Assembly (NCBI RefSeq): GCF_029105185.1
Contig: NZ_JAFMZK010000001.1
Location: forward strand, 124,001-188,000
Length of the DNA stretch: 64,000 bases
Origin: Aliiroseovarius sp. Z3
GTDB taxonomy: Bacteria; Pseudomonadota; Alphaproteobacteria; Rhodobacterales; Rhodobacteraceae
Direction of reading: 5' to 3'
Shown here: positions 1-8,000 of the stretch, piece after piece
Position numbering within the stretch: the first letter of the stretch is position 1
Layout: each line of letters begins with the position of its first letter
Translations under genes and position numbers: made by a program
Notes under the pieces: model-generated
Told to the model about the DNA's origin: nothing
Databases searched by the model: none
What the model saw: the letters and a program-made list of their open reading frames with translations, nothing else

Positions 1-570
1 AGCGATGCCACCCGCACCATTGACCAGCATGTTCGGGAAGCGGGCGGGCAGGACGGTCGGCTCAAGATCCTTGCCGTCGTAATTGTCCTGAAAATCGACC
101 GTGTCTTTTTCGATGTCGGCCAGCAACGAGGCGGCCGGCTTGTCCATCCGCACTTCGGTATATCGCATGGCCGCAGCATTGTCGCCGTCCATTGATCCGA
201 AGTTTCCCTGACCATCCAGAAGCGGCAGCGACATGGAAAACGGCTGCGCCATGCGCACCAACGCGTCATAGATCGCACTGTCACCATGCGGGTGGTATTT
301 ACCCATCGTGTCGCCCACCGGACGGGCAGACTTGCGGTACGGTTTGTCATGCGAATTCCCGGTCTCGTACATCGCATAGAGGATGCGGCGGTGCACCGGC
401 TTCAAACCGTCGCGCAGATCAGGGATCGCCCGGCTCACGATCACGCTCATCGCGTAATCGAGATACGAGGCTTTCATCTCTTCTTCGATGGTGATCTGAG
501 GACCGTCGTAATGGGGACGTTCAGGCTGCATTTCGTCTGTCTGCTCAGGGGGTTCTGGGGTGTCTGTCAC
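1..570 (-). CDS. gyrA: DNA gyrase subunit A, N-terminal part (3' end outside window)
   Basis: Catalytic subunit of the type II topoisomerase that introduces negative supercoils. Only the first 190 codons lie in the window. A GTG start at 570 gives a short acidic N-terminus followed by the breakage-reunion domain. The stretch [20 protein letters not shown] separates GyrA from Par[14 protein letters not shown] contains the quinolone-resistance positions as Ser98 and Asp102 (E. coli 83 and 87), both the susceptible type. The DNA-linking tyrosine is Tyr137 in AAMRYTE. The only start doubt is GTG570 versus the in-frame ATG 13 codons later; the upstream Shine-Dalgarno is weak for both. Confidence 0.95.
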   Translation of the reverse strand, partial: MTDTPEPPEQTDEMQPERPHYDGPQITIEEEMKASYLDYAMSVIVSRAIPDLRDGLKPVHRRILYAMYETGNSHDKPYRKSARPVGDTMGKYHPHGDSAIYDALVRMAQPFSMSLPLLDGQGNFGSMDGDNAAAMRYTEVRMDKPAASLLADIEKDTVDFQDNYDGKDLEPTVLPARFPNMLVNGAGGIA

Positions 571-766
571 GTTGTCCGCCGTTTTGGTGTGTTTCACACT
601 ATATGTTGTTCGGGTGACTATATCATCGGGCCAATAGCAGGGGCAACCAAAAGGACCGGAATTGACCGGGAAACAGGCCGAATTTCATGGATTTTCTTGG
701 GGCTTGCCCCCTTGGCAATCTGGCCCAAGTAAACGAGTATCGCGCCAAAGCCTATGGGAGAGCCGT

Positions 767-1915
767 ATGTCCAAACCCCGCAGCATTTTTGAAGAAGTCA
801 GCGACGACAGCACCGCGTCGCGCACCGCCCCGAAAGCGGGGATGATCGAGCGGGGGGCAGGCGGCGGGGCTGCGCGCAGAGCCGTTCGGCTGTGGCTGAT
901 GCTTCTGTTCGTGTTGGTTGCGTTGATGGTTGTGGTCGGCGGTCTGACGCGACTGACGGATTCGGGTCTGTCGATCACCGAATGGGCCCCGTTCACCGGG
1001 GCGATGCCGCCGATGAACGATGCCGATTGGGCGGCGGAATTTGAGAAATATCAGCAGATACCCGAGTTCAAGTTGCAAAACTCGGGTATGGAGGTGGCCG
1101 ATTTCAAATCCATCTACTGGTGGGAATGGGGCCATCGCCAATTGGGCCGTTTCATCGGTCTGGTTTGGGCCATTGGCTTCTTTGGCTTTCTGGCTGCGCG
1201 TAAGATTCCCAATGGTTGGACCGGCCGGTTGTTGCTTCTTGGGGCGCTTGGGGGGGCGCAGGGGGCGATTGGCTGGTGGATGGTCTCCTCCGGCCTGTCT
1301 GGGGACCGGGTCGATGTGGCATCATATCGACTGGCGATCCACTTGGGTCTGGCCTTCGTCATACTGGGCCTGATCGCATGGTACGTGCTGATGTTGGGCC
1401 GGAAAGAGGCCAGCCTCATGGCCGCAAGGCGCGGGCGCGAGAGCAAATTGTTCGGCATGGGAACCGGCCTGATGCATTTGGCGCTGTTGCAGATCCTTTT
1501 GGGCGCACTTGTTGCCGGGATTGATGCCGGTCGCAGCTTTGTCGACTGGCCGTGGATGGCGGGTCAGTTTTTCCCGCCGGATGCGTTCGACCTGAGCCCG
1601 GTCTGGCGCAACTTCTTTGAAAACGCGGGACTTGTGCAGTTCATGCATCGGATAACGGGCTATTTGCTGGTTATCTATGTGATTGTCGTTTGGCGCGTCT
1701 CGCGCCGATCGGGCAACCAGATGGTGCGGTCGGGTTTCACGCTTGCCGCGCTGATGGTACTGGGGCAGGTGGTGCTGGGCATCACCACGGTGTTGCAGGC
1801 ATCCCCTTTGCATGTGGCGATCACCCATCAAGTAGGCGCCATCCTGACCTGGGTTCTGATCCTGAACGCCCGGTTCCTGGCGGGCTACCCCGCTGAGCAA
1901 TCCATTCGAAAGTGA
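767..1915 (+). CDS. ctaA: Heme A synthase, COX15/CtaA family
   Basis: Converts heme O to heme A for aa3-type cytochrome oxidase in the inner membrane. The 382-aa protein has about eight hydrophobic segments in two four-helix halves. Conserved histidines lie in EWGHRQLGRF, AIHLGLAF, QFMHRITGY and AITHQVGA, the expected heme and cofactor ligands. LTRLTDSGLSITEW is a CtaA/COX15 hallmark. The start at 767 (MSKPRSIF) is preceded by GGGAG; an in-frame extension to 662 has no ribosome site and a non-conserved sequence. The gene diverges from gyrA and lies 12 nt before the carboxypeptidase gene. Confidence 0.94.
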   Translation: MSKPRSIFEEVSDDSTASRTAPKAGMIERGAGGGAARRAVRLWLMLLFVLVALMVVVGGLTRLTDSGLSITEWAPFTGAMPPMNDADWAAEFEKYQQIPEFKLQNSGMEVADFKSIYWWEWGHRQLGRFIGLVWAIGFFGFLAARKIPNGWTGRLLLLGALGGAQGAIGWWMVSSGLSGDRVDVASYRLAIHLGLAFVILGLIAWYVLMLGRKEASLMAARRGRESKLFGMGTGLMHLALLQILLGALVAGIDAGRSFVDWPWMAGQFFPPDAFDLSPVWRNFFENAGLVQFMHRITGYLLVIYVIVVWRVSRRSGNQMVRSGFTLAALMVLGQVVLGITTVLQASPLHVAITHQVGAILTWVLILNARFLAGYPAEQSIRK

Positions 1916-1927
1916 GGGGACTACTAC

Positions 1928-3406
1928 ATGACCGCATTTGACGAGTTGATGGGCTTTCAGCGCGACACACAGGCGCTGGCTGAAATCGCTGGCCGCCTTG
2001 GCTGGGATCAGGAAACCGTGATGCCAGAAGGGGCAGCGCCCCAGCGCGCAGAAGAAATGGCCGCGATGGAGAACATCCTGCACGCGCGGCGGATTGATCC
2101 AAGGATTGCCGATTGGCTAAGCGCCATCGACAAAAGCGACCTGTCACCCGTCGATGCCGCCCAGATACGCGAGATCAAGCGGGCACGGAGCCGGGCGCTG
2201 AAAGTGCCGGTGGATTTGTCGATGGCAATCGCGCGCGCGACGTCGGCCGCTCAGCGCAAGTGGGCCGACGCGCGTGCCAAGGATGATTTCAAGGCCTTCC
2301 AACCCGTATTGGAAGAGATTGTGTCGCTGCGTCGGGAAGAAGCCGCAGCGCTCGCGGATGGCGGCGATCTGTACGATGCGCTTCTGGACGATTACGAACC
2401 GGGCGCGTCGGGTCAGGACATACAAACCATGTTCGATGCGATGCGCCCCCGGTTGGTAAAATTGCGTGATGCCGCCCTTGGATCGGACCACCAGCCCGAA
2501 AAGGTGATCGGCACATATCCCGCCGGAAAACAGATGAAACTGTCTGCCAAGCTGGCACGCAGTTTTGGCTATGACCTGACCCATGGACGGATCGACAAGG
2601 CGGTGCATCCGTTCAGCTCCGGGTCGGGTCTGGACGTGCGCATCACAACGCGCACCAACGAAGCCGATCCGTTCAACTGCATCTACTCGACCATTCACGA
2701 GGTCGGTCACGCCTGCTATGAACAAAACGTCGATCGCGCCTTCTTACTGACGCCGATTGGATGCGGTGCGTCCATGGGGGTGCATGAAAGCCAGTCGCGG
2801 ATTTACGAGAACCAGCTTGGCCGCTCGCGCGCTTTTGCGTCCTGGCTTTTTGACCGGATGGAGCATCGCTTTGGCTATGCTCCGGCCAGCAATGCGGATG
2901 CGTTTTTCGGCACGGTCAACCAGCTTGAGAAGGGCTATATCCGCACGGAATCGGATGAGGTGCAGTATAACCTGCATGTTATGCTGCGCTTCGACCTGGA
3001 GCGCCGCCTGATCGCAGGGCAACTGGACGTGGCGGATCTGGAAGAGGCGTGGAACACGCGCTTTGCCGCCGATTTCGGATACGAGGTCGATAAAGCCTCT
3101 AACGGCGTGTTGCAGGATGTGCATTGGGCGGTGGGGCTGTTTGGCTATTTCCCAACCTACAGCCTTGGCAATGTTTACGCTGGTTGCTTGCACGAAGGAT
3201 TGCGCAAGGATTGCCCCGATCTGGATGCCCAACTGGCACAGGGCAAGGCCAGCTATGCGACCGACTGGCTGCGCGACAAGGTCCAAAAGCACGGCGCGCT
3301 TTATGCGCCGAACGAGGTGATCGAACGGGCAACCGGCAAACCCGTATCGGTCGAGCCGTTGCTGTCGTATCTCGAAGCCAAGTTTGGCGAGATTTATCGG
3401 ATTTGA
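1928..3406 (+). CDS. Carboxypeptidase Taq, M32 family metallopeptidase
   Basis: Zinc or cobalt carboxypeptidase of 492 aa, the usual length for family M32, probably cytoplasmic since no signal peptide is seen. The metal-binding HEXXH motif is HEVGH (His257, Glu258, His261), followed by the family-typical GVHESQSR (supplying the third ligand Glu). IRTESDEVQYNLHVMLRFDLE, FGYFPTYSLGN and other M32 blocks are also present. The ATG at 1928 follows GAGGGGA. It sits 12 nt behind ctaA in the same direction and may be cotranscribed, though no functional link is obvious. Confidence 0.93.
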   Translation: MTAFDELMGFQRDTQALAEIAGRLGWDQETVMPEGAAPQRAEEMAAMENILHARRIDPRIADWLSAIDKSDLSPVDAAQIREIKRARSRALKVPVDLSMAIARATSAAQRKWADARAKDDFKAFQPVLEEIVSLRREEAAALADGGDLYDALLDDYEPGASGQDIQTMFDAMRPRLVKLRDAALGSDHQPEKVIGTYPAGKQMKLSAKLARSFGYDLTHGRIDKAVHPFSSGSGLDVRITTRTNEADPFNCIYSTIHEVGHACYEQNVDRAFLLTPIGCGASMGVHESQSRIYENQLGRSRAFASWLFDRMEHRFGYAPASNADAFFGTVNQLEKGYIRTESDEVQYNLHVMLRFDLERRLIAGQLDVADLEEAWNTRFAADFGYEVDKASNGVLQDVHWAVGLFGYFPTYSLGNVYAGCLHEGLRKDCPDLDAQLAQGKASYATDWLRDKVQKHGALYAPNEVIERATGKPVSVEPLLSYLEAKFGEIYRI

Positions 3407-3550
3407 TGGTAGAATCTTGATTGATTTAGCGCTGAGCAATTCGGGGCTTGGCGACTACGAGACTATGGCGGCTATGCGGACGAAGTGTGCATTCGACACT
3501 GTTGATCTAAGGTCGGCTTTGTGGCTGGTCGGGAGGCTATCCCCTTGGAT

Positions 3551-4675
3551 CTACGATCCTACGCGCAAGAGTTCTCCATGTGGAATTGCCGGCACAAAGT
3601 TGTCGTCGCGACCGGTCATGTCCGAATTTGCGATCATACTGTTCAGTATCGCCTCTTCAGTGGATTGGACGACCGCCTCGAAGAACCTGTCAAGATGTTC
3701 ATCCGGTACCATCTCAAGGCGAAGCAACCGTTCGGAAGCGCGAAAATCCGGAACCTTGTTCGCCGTCGAAAATGCCAAGAAGATGTCTCCGGACCCATGT
3801 CGGGCAATGCCACCCGTTTTGCCGACCCCAAGCGTCGCCCTGCGCGCCAAGCGTTTCAGTTGATGCGGCAGCATTGGCGCGTCAGTCGCGACAACGACGA
3901 TGATCGAACTTAGATCAGGGTCATGAGTATTCCTGACCATAGCGGGTTCTTTCATCTCTTTGCCCAGAGGATAGCCCAGTACGGTCAGGTCTGTCCGGCC
4001 GCCAAAGTTGGCCTGAACAAATGTGCCGACCGTATAAGTGCAGCCATCAAACTGCACCAACCGCGAGGAAGTCCCTGATCCAGCCTTGAAACCAAAGCAC
4101 TTCATCCCCGTGCCGCCACCAACACTGCCCTCTTGTATCTGACCAGTCGTGGCATGTTCGATTGCGGAAATTACATGTGCGTCTGCAACGTGAAACCCGT
4201 TGATGTCATTCAGAAATCCATCATAGGTTTCGGCGGCGACCGGAAGCGCAAAACCTTCGGCATAGACGTCAGGGAACCTTGCGGCAGCCCATTTGATGAC
4301 CGCATCACGTGCAAGACCGCAGGAATGCGTATTTGTAATAGCTATCGGCAAGGAGAGCTTTCCAGCTTCCTCAATATAGTGCGACCCGGTAAGCTCTCCG
4401 TTTCCGTTCAAACTGAATATGCCTGCCATTACTGGATCGCAAAGCTGATCTGTCGGTCTGGGCAAGATGGCTGTCACCCCGGTTCGTACTGGCCCAGAAC
4501 CGACTTCGAGTGCGCCGTTGCCACTGATCAGCGTCGTGTACCCAACTGAAACACCTTCGACATCTGTAATCGAATTCCACTGCCCTGTGCTACCGTCGAT
4601 CTTCAGACCGAGTGATCTGGCCCGCAGCGTTTTGGGCCTTTCAGACCGGCCAAGGTCACTTGTCTCAGTTTTCAC
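3551..4675 (-). CDS. P1-family peptidase (DmpA/BapA-like L-aminopeptidase / beta-peptidase)
   Basis: N-terminal-nucleophile aminopeptidase of the DmpA/BapA family, made as one chain that cleaves itself into two subunits. The 374-aa protein begins at a GTG (MKTETSDLG). Family features are ITDVEGVSVGYTT near the N-terminus, AITNTHSCGLARD, and VGGGTGM followed by GSGTSSR; the last carries the serine expected to become the new N-terminal nucleophile. No signal peptide is evident. Members cleave N-terminal residues from peptides or beta-peptides; the substrate here is unknown. The gene is isolated, convergent with the M32 gene, and AT-richer than its neighbours, which suggests accessory origin. 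Confidence 0.88.
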   Translation of the reverse strand: MKTETSDLGRSERPKTLRARSLGLKIDGSTGQWNSITDVEGVSVGYTTLISGNGALEVGSGPVRTGVTAILPRPTDQLCDPVMAGIFSLNGNGELTGSHYIEEAGKLSLPIAITNTHSCGLARDAVIKWAAARFPDVYAEGFALPVAAETYDGFLNDINGFHVADAHVISAIEHATTGQIQEGSVGGGTGMKCFGFKAGSGTSSRLVQFDGCTYTVGTFVQANFGGRTDLTVLGYPLGKEMKEPAMVRNTHDPDLSSIIVVVATDAPMLPHQLKRLARRATLGVGKTGGIARHGSGDIFLAFSTANKVPDFRASERLLRLEMVPDEHLDRFFEAVVQSTEEAILNSMIANSDMTGRDDNFVPAIPHGELLRVGS

Positions 4676-4907
4676 ACTGTTTTGCTACCTGATGAATTGA
4701 TCTCGTCAGCCTAGATCAGAAATCATCTGCATTTCAAACGCTCAATTTCGATGAGCGCGCGTTAAGACCGAATTGACGATTTGCTTGAAGTTACTTGGCT
4801 AGACCTGACGTTCGACGAGTCCGCAGCATTTGGGAGGTTTGGGCTCAAAGCAGACACTCAACAAACAGTTGTCTGTGGTATCATCTCGATGATCAGGAGG
4901 ATTCCAC

Positions 4908-5324
4908 ATGGCAAAGGTAACCGGCATCGGAGGCGTGTTCATAAAGTCAGCAGGCGATGGCGCATCGCTGGCGAATTGGTACCGGGATCATTTGGGGATC
5001 GAACTGTCCGATTTTGGTGGCTCTGTTCTGAAATGGAACGACGACAACGCCAATGACGGCGGTCTGACGGTCTGGGCAACGGCCGACAGGGACAGCACTT
5101 GGTTCGCGCCAAGCACTACTGGTTTCATGATCAATTACCGGGTGGATGATCTGGACGGTTTGCTTGCCCATCTGAACGCAGCAGACGTGCAGATCGTCGC
5201 CGGACCCGAGCGTCATGAGAATGGCGATTTCGCATGGATCATGGACCCCGACGGCAACAAGATAGAGCTCTGGCAACCGTGTGAATGGGATGATGCCCGG
5301 GTGAAACCTTCAGATCCGTCCTGA
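4908..5324 (+). CDS. VOC (glyoxalase/bleomycin resistance/dioxygenase) family protein
   Basis: Small 138-aa cytoplasmic protein with the beta-alpha-beta-beta-beta repeats of the vicinal-oxygen-chelate fold. GIGGVFIKSAGD begins the first module. FMINYRVDDLDGLLAHL and DPDGNKIELWQP form the second, with a terminal Glu in the usual metal-ligand position. A strong AGGAGG about 7 nt upstream fixes the start. Substrate and activity cannot be inferred; VOC members include glyoxalases, antibiotic-binding proteins and dioxygenases. Its stop lies 6 nt from that of the convergent 71-aa gene. Confidence 0.82.
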   Translation: MAKVTGIGGVFIKSAGDGASLANWYRDHLGIELSDFGGSVLKWNDDNANDGGLTVWATADRDSTWFAPSTTGFMINYRVDDLDGLLAHLNAADVQIVAGPERHENGDFAWIMDPDGNKIELWQPCEWDDARVKPSDPS

Positions 5325-5330
5325 TCCTGA

Positions 5331-5546
5331 TCAGGTCAGCTTCTTCAACAGCTGCTTCAGATGCGCCCGCCCGCGCGCTTCGGCGCGTCGGATGCGAACG
5401 GCGGTCATGAACGCCTCTTCCAGCGTAGTCGAAGAGGATCCGATGGTTTTCTTGATCTCGTCAACCAGGTCTTCATTGCCCGTCAGATCAACCGCTTCCA
5501 GCACGTCCCTGGCCATGGCGTCTGCGACTTGTTCAAGAAGATCCAT
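5331..5546 (-). CDS. Small conserved-type hypothetical protein, 71 aa
   Basis: Seventy-one-residue, predicted all-helical, charged protein with no signal peptide or membrane segment. I do not recognise a domain. It begins MDLLEQVADAMARDVLEA and ends in a Lys/Leu-rich helix. It lies 11 nt downstream of the alpha/beta-hydrolase gene in the same direction, so the two are very probably cotranscribed. High G+C at third codon positions supports real coding. The function is unknown. Confidence 0.68.
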   Translation of the reverse strand: MDLLEQVADAMARDVLEAVDLTGNEDLVDEIKKTIGSSSTTLEEAFMTAVRIRRAEARGRAHLKQLLKKLT

Positions 5547-5557
5547 CGGTGCCCCGT

Positions 5558-6211
5558 TCAGCGAGTCGTTTCTGTCAGACGGCGACGGACATATTCATCC
5601 ACATGGGTGATCATCGTGTCCATATGGTCGTTTTCAAAGAAGTGACCGGAGCGTTCGATCTCGGTATGGGTGATGGTGATGCCCTTTTGTTCATGCAGTT
5701 TGTTCACCAGCGCATGGGTGTCTGCCGGAGGGGCGACCCGGTCAGCCGTGCCGTTGATGATCAGGCCGGAGCTCGGGCAGGGCGCAAGGAAGCTAAAATC
5801 ATACATGTTCGCCGGTGGGCTGACCGAGATGAAGCCGGTGATCTCCGGGCGTCGCATCAAAAGCTGCATGCCGATCCACGCACCGAAGCTAAAGCCAGCA
5901 ACCCAGCAATGCTTGGCGTTCTGGTTCATGGATTGCAGGTAATCCAGTGCCGAGGCTGCGTCGGACAGCTCGCCCACGCCCTGATCGTATTCACCCTGGC
6001 TGCGCCCAACGCCACGGAAATTGAACCGGAGCACGTTGAATCCCATATTATGGAACGCATAGTGCAGGTTATAGACAACCTTGTTGTTCATCGTCCCACC
6101 AAACTGCGGATGCGGATGCAGGATGATGGCGATGGGGGCGTCTTTTTCTTTCTGTGCGTGGTAGCGGCCTTCAAGACGGCCTTCGGGGCCGGGGAAAATC
6201 ACTTCGGGCAT
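5558..6211 (-). CDS. Alpha/beta hydrolase, cytoplasmic serine esterase type
   Basis: A 217-aa alpha/beta hydrolase. HPHPQFGGTMNNKVV gives the HPHPxxGG oxyanion-region motif of this small family, and FNFRGVGRSQGEYDQG is the conserved loop after strand 4. The nucleophile elbow is GFSFGAW (Ser), and GTADRV and SGHFFEN carry the likely acid and histidine. The start at 6211 (MPEVIFPG) is chosen because the upstream in-frame stretch has no hydrolase character and would run through the iscR promoter region. The substrate is unknown. It diverges from iscR and leads a two-gene unit with the 71-aa protein. Confidence 0.85.
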   Translation of the reverse strand: MPEVIFPGPEGRLEGRYHAQKEKDAPIAIILHPHPQFGGTMNNKVVYNLHYAFHNMGFNVLRFNFRGVGRSQGEYDQGVGELSDAASALDYLQSMNQNAKHCWVAGFSFGAWIGMQLLMRRPEITGFISVSPPANMYDFSFLAPCPSSGLIINGTADRVAPPADTHALVNKLHEQKGITITHTEIERSGHFFENDHMDTMITHVDEYVRRRLTETTR

Positions 6212-6312
6212 TCGGTCGTAGCCTCTTCTTTTCGTCAGATCCTGCGTCGTGCTGCCACTGCCAGCTTTCTTGACGCTTCCGGACCCGCACCATAATACAG
6301 GGGTGGCGATTT

Positions 6313-6331
6313 GGCGGGTGCAGAACCCGCC
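6313..6331. other. Small hairpin upstream of iscR
   Basis: GGCGGGT (6313-6319) and ACCCGCC (6325-6331) form a perfect 7-bp stem with a 5-nt loop, in the divergent region between the hydrolase gene and iscR. There is no long T-run on either side, so it is not a convincing terminator. Confidence 0.4.
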
Positions 6332-6346
6332 TTTGCCAGTCCTAAG

Positions 6347-6375
6347 TGACCTAGTGGTGATAGTCCAAAAGGTCA
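6347..6375. promoter_or_regulatory. Inverted repeat TGACCT-N17-AGGTCA upstream of iscR, possible operator
   Basis: TGACCT (6347-6352) and AGGTCA (6370-6375) form a perfect 6-bp dyad separated by 17 nt, ending 24 nt before the iscR start. A dyad here fits autoregulation by an Rrf2-family repressor or another iron-responsive factor of the divergent hydrolase/iscR region. The position and symmetry are seen; the regulator is inferred. Confidence 0.45.
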
Positions 6376-6399
6376 ATGTTTTTGCGGGGAGGTTACGCG

Positions 6400-6861
6400 A
6401 TGAAGCTGTCAACCAAGGGGCGTTATGCGATGGTCGCGCTGGCTGATCTGGCGTTGCAGGACAACGGCAGCCTGCTTTCGCTGACCGATCTTGCCAAGCG
6501 GCAGGATATTTCCTTGCCTTATCTTGAGCAACTCTTCGTCAAGCTGCGTCGCGCCGGTCTGGTCGACAGCGTGCGCGGACCGGGTGGCGGTTACAGACTG
6601 GCGCGCGCTGCGTCAGATATTCGCGTGTCAGAGGTGCTTGAGGCCGTGGACGAAACCGTGTCCGCCATGCACAAGGGAGCAGGGGCGTCAGGCGCAAGTT
6701 CAGGCTCGAAGGCGCAATCGATGACCAATCGGTTATGGGAAGGCCTGTCGGCTCATGTCTATGTGTTCCTGCATCAGACGCGCCTGTCTGACGTGGTGAA
6801 GAACGAACTGACCCCATGCCCCGCCGTGCCGACGCTGTTTGCGGTGGTGGACGAGGACTAA
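6400..6861 (+). CDS. iscR: Rrf2-family regulator IscR (cysteine-poor rhodobacterial type)
   Basis: Winged-helix repressor expected to control the downstream Fe-S assembly operon. MKLSTKGRYAMVALADLAL and SLPYLEQLFVKLRRAGLV form the Rrf2 DNA-binding domain, and GPGGGYRLAR is the wing. E. coli IscR holds a [2Fe-2S] cluster with three clustered cysteines, but here the corresponding loop (KGAGASGASSGSKAQS) has none. The protein's only cysteine is near the C-terminus in TPCPAVP. This matches the unusual IscR described in Rhodobacter. The ATG at 6400 follows GGGGAGG. A dyad at 6347-6375 is a candidate operator. Confidence 0.92.
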   Translation: MKLSTKGRYAMVALADLALQDNGSLLSLTDLAKRQDISLPYLEQLFVKLRRAGLVDSVRGPGGGYRLARAASDIRVSEVLEAVDETVSAMHKGAGASGASSGSKAQSMTNRLWEGLSAHVYVFLHQTRLSDVVKNELTPCPAVPTLFAVVDED

Positions 6862-6930
6862 GCTGCTGCGCGGCGATTCAAAGCCTTCGGCGAGGATATT
6901 TGTAACAAGAAAACGCGAAGGAGTGCGCCG

Positions 6931-7974
6931 GTGAGCCGTGTGTATCTTGACTGGAACGCCACGACGCCCCTGCGCCCCGAGGCACGCGACGCGATGATTG
7001 CGGCGATGGATGTGGTGGGCAACCCGTCTTCGGTCCATGCGGAGGGACGCGCGGCGAAAGGGTTGATCGAACGGGCGCGCAAGGATCTGGCGGCGGCCTT
7101 GGGGGCCGAGGGCGCGGATATCATCTTTACCTCGTCAGCGACCGAGGCGGCGGCGCTGGCCTTGCAAGGCCGTGGTATCGTCTGCGCTGGGATCGAACAT
7201 GACGCGGTGCGCAGTTGGTGCGACGAAAGCCTGACCGCCAGTATCGACGGCGCGGTGTCGGTGCCCGACCCGGCCCGTAGCGCGTTGCAGCTTGCAAACT
7301 CGGAAACCGGGGTGATCCAGACCCTGCCGGACGGGCTGTTTCTGACCGATGCGACGCAGGCGTTTGGGAAGATTCCGTTTGCGTTCAACTGGTGCGGGGC
7401 GCAGATGGCGATTGTCTCGGCACACAAGCTGGGCGGGCCGAAAGGTGTAGGCGCTTTGGTGGTTAAGCGCGGCACGGATATCGAGGCGCGTATAAAGGGC
7501 GGCGGGCAGGAAATGGGCCGCCGCTCGGGCACGGAAAACGTGGTGGGCATTGCCGGGTTTGCAGCCGCAGCAAAGGCCGCACAGGCGGATTTGGAGCGGG
7601 GCACCTGGGACTGCGTGGCAAAATTTAGAAAGATTCTAGAAAACACCATTGCGGAATCGGCAAAAGAGACTATTTTTGTCGGGAAAGACGCGAACAGGCT
7701 TCCCAATACTTCGTGCTTCATCACTCCGGGCTGGAAGGGTGAAACGCAGGTGATGGTGATGGACCTTGCCGGGTTTGCGGTTTCCGCAGGCTCGGCATGT
7801 TCATCGGGGAAGGTGAAATCCAGCGCCGCCTTGGTGGCAATGGGCTTTGACCGGGAACAGGCGGGATGCGCTTTGCGTGTCTCGCTTGGCCCTGTGACAC
7901 ATGAGGATGAGGTGCATGCCTTTGCCGAGGCATGGATCAGGGAATACGAGAAATTCCGGGCGCGGGGGCGTTAA
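6931..7974 (+). CDS. Cysteine desulfurase, NifS/IscS-like (class I)
   Basis: PLP enzyme that takes sulfur from cysteine for Fe-S cluster assembly. The 347-aa protein starts at GTG 6931 behind GAAGGAG. YLDWNATTPLRPE and NPSSVHAEGRAAK are class I N-terminal signatures. The PLP lysine is Lys166 in SAHKLGGPKG, and the catalytic cysteine is Cys290 in the long mobile loop SAGSACSSGKVKSS. It is the second gene of the suf operon, so the operon encodes two desulfurases, this one and the class II SufS at the end. It is shorter than E. coli IscS (404 aa). Confidence 0.93.
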   Translation: MSRVYLDWNATTPLRPEARDAMIAAMDVVGNPSSVHAEGRAAKGLIERARKDLAAALGAEGADIIFTSSATEAAALALQGRGIVCAGIEHDAVRSWCDESLTASIDGAVSVPDPARSALQLANSETGVIQTLPDGLFLTDATQAFGKIPFAFNWCGAQMAIVSAHKLGGPKGVGALVVKRGTDIEARIKGGGQEMGRRSGTENVVGIAGFAAAAKAAQADLERGTWDCVAKFRKILENTIAESAKETIFVGKDANRLPNTSCFITPGWKGETQVMVMDLAGFAVSAGSACSSGKVKSSAALVAMGFDREQAGCALRVSLGPVTHEDEVHAFAEAWIREYEKFRARGR

Positions 7975-8000
7975 GCCGCCGAACCGGATGAAAGGACAAC

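Noticed and set aside
662-766. In-frame N-terminal extension of ctaA
   Set aside because: No ribosome site, unlike CtaA sequences; ATG 767 has GGGAG upstream.
5325-5340. Palindrome CCTGATCAGG as terminator
   Set aside because: Short, GATC-rich palindrome with no T-run on either strand.
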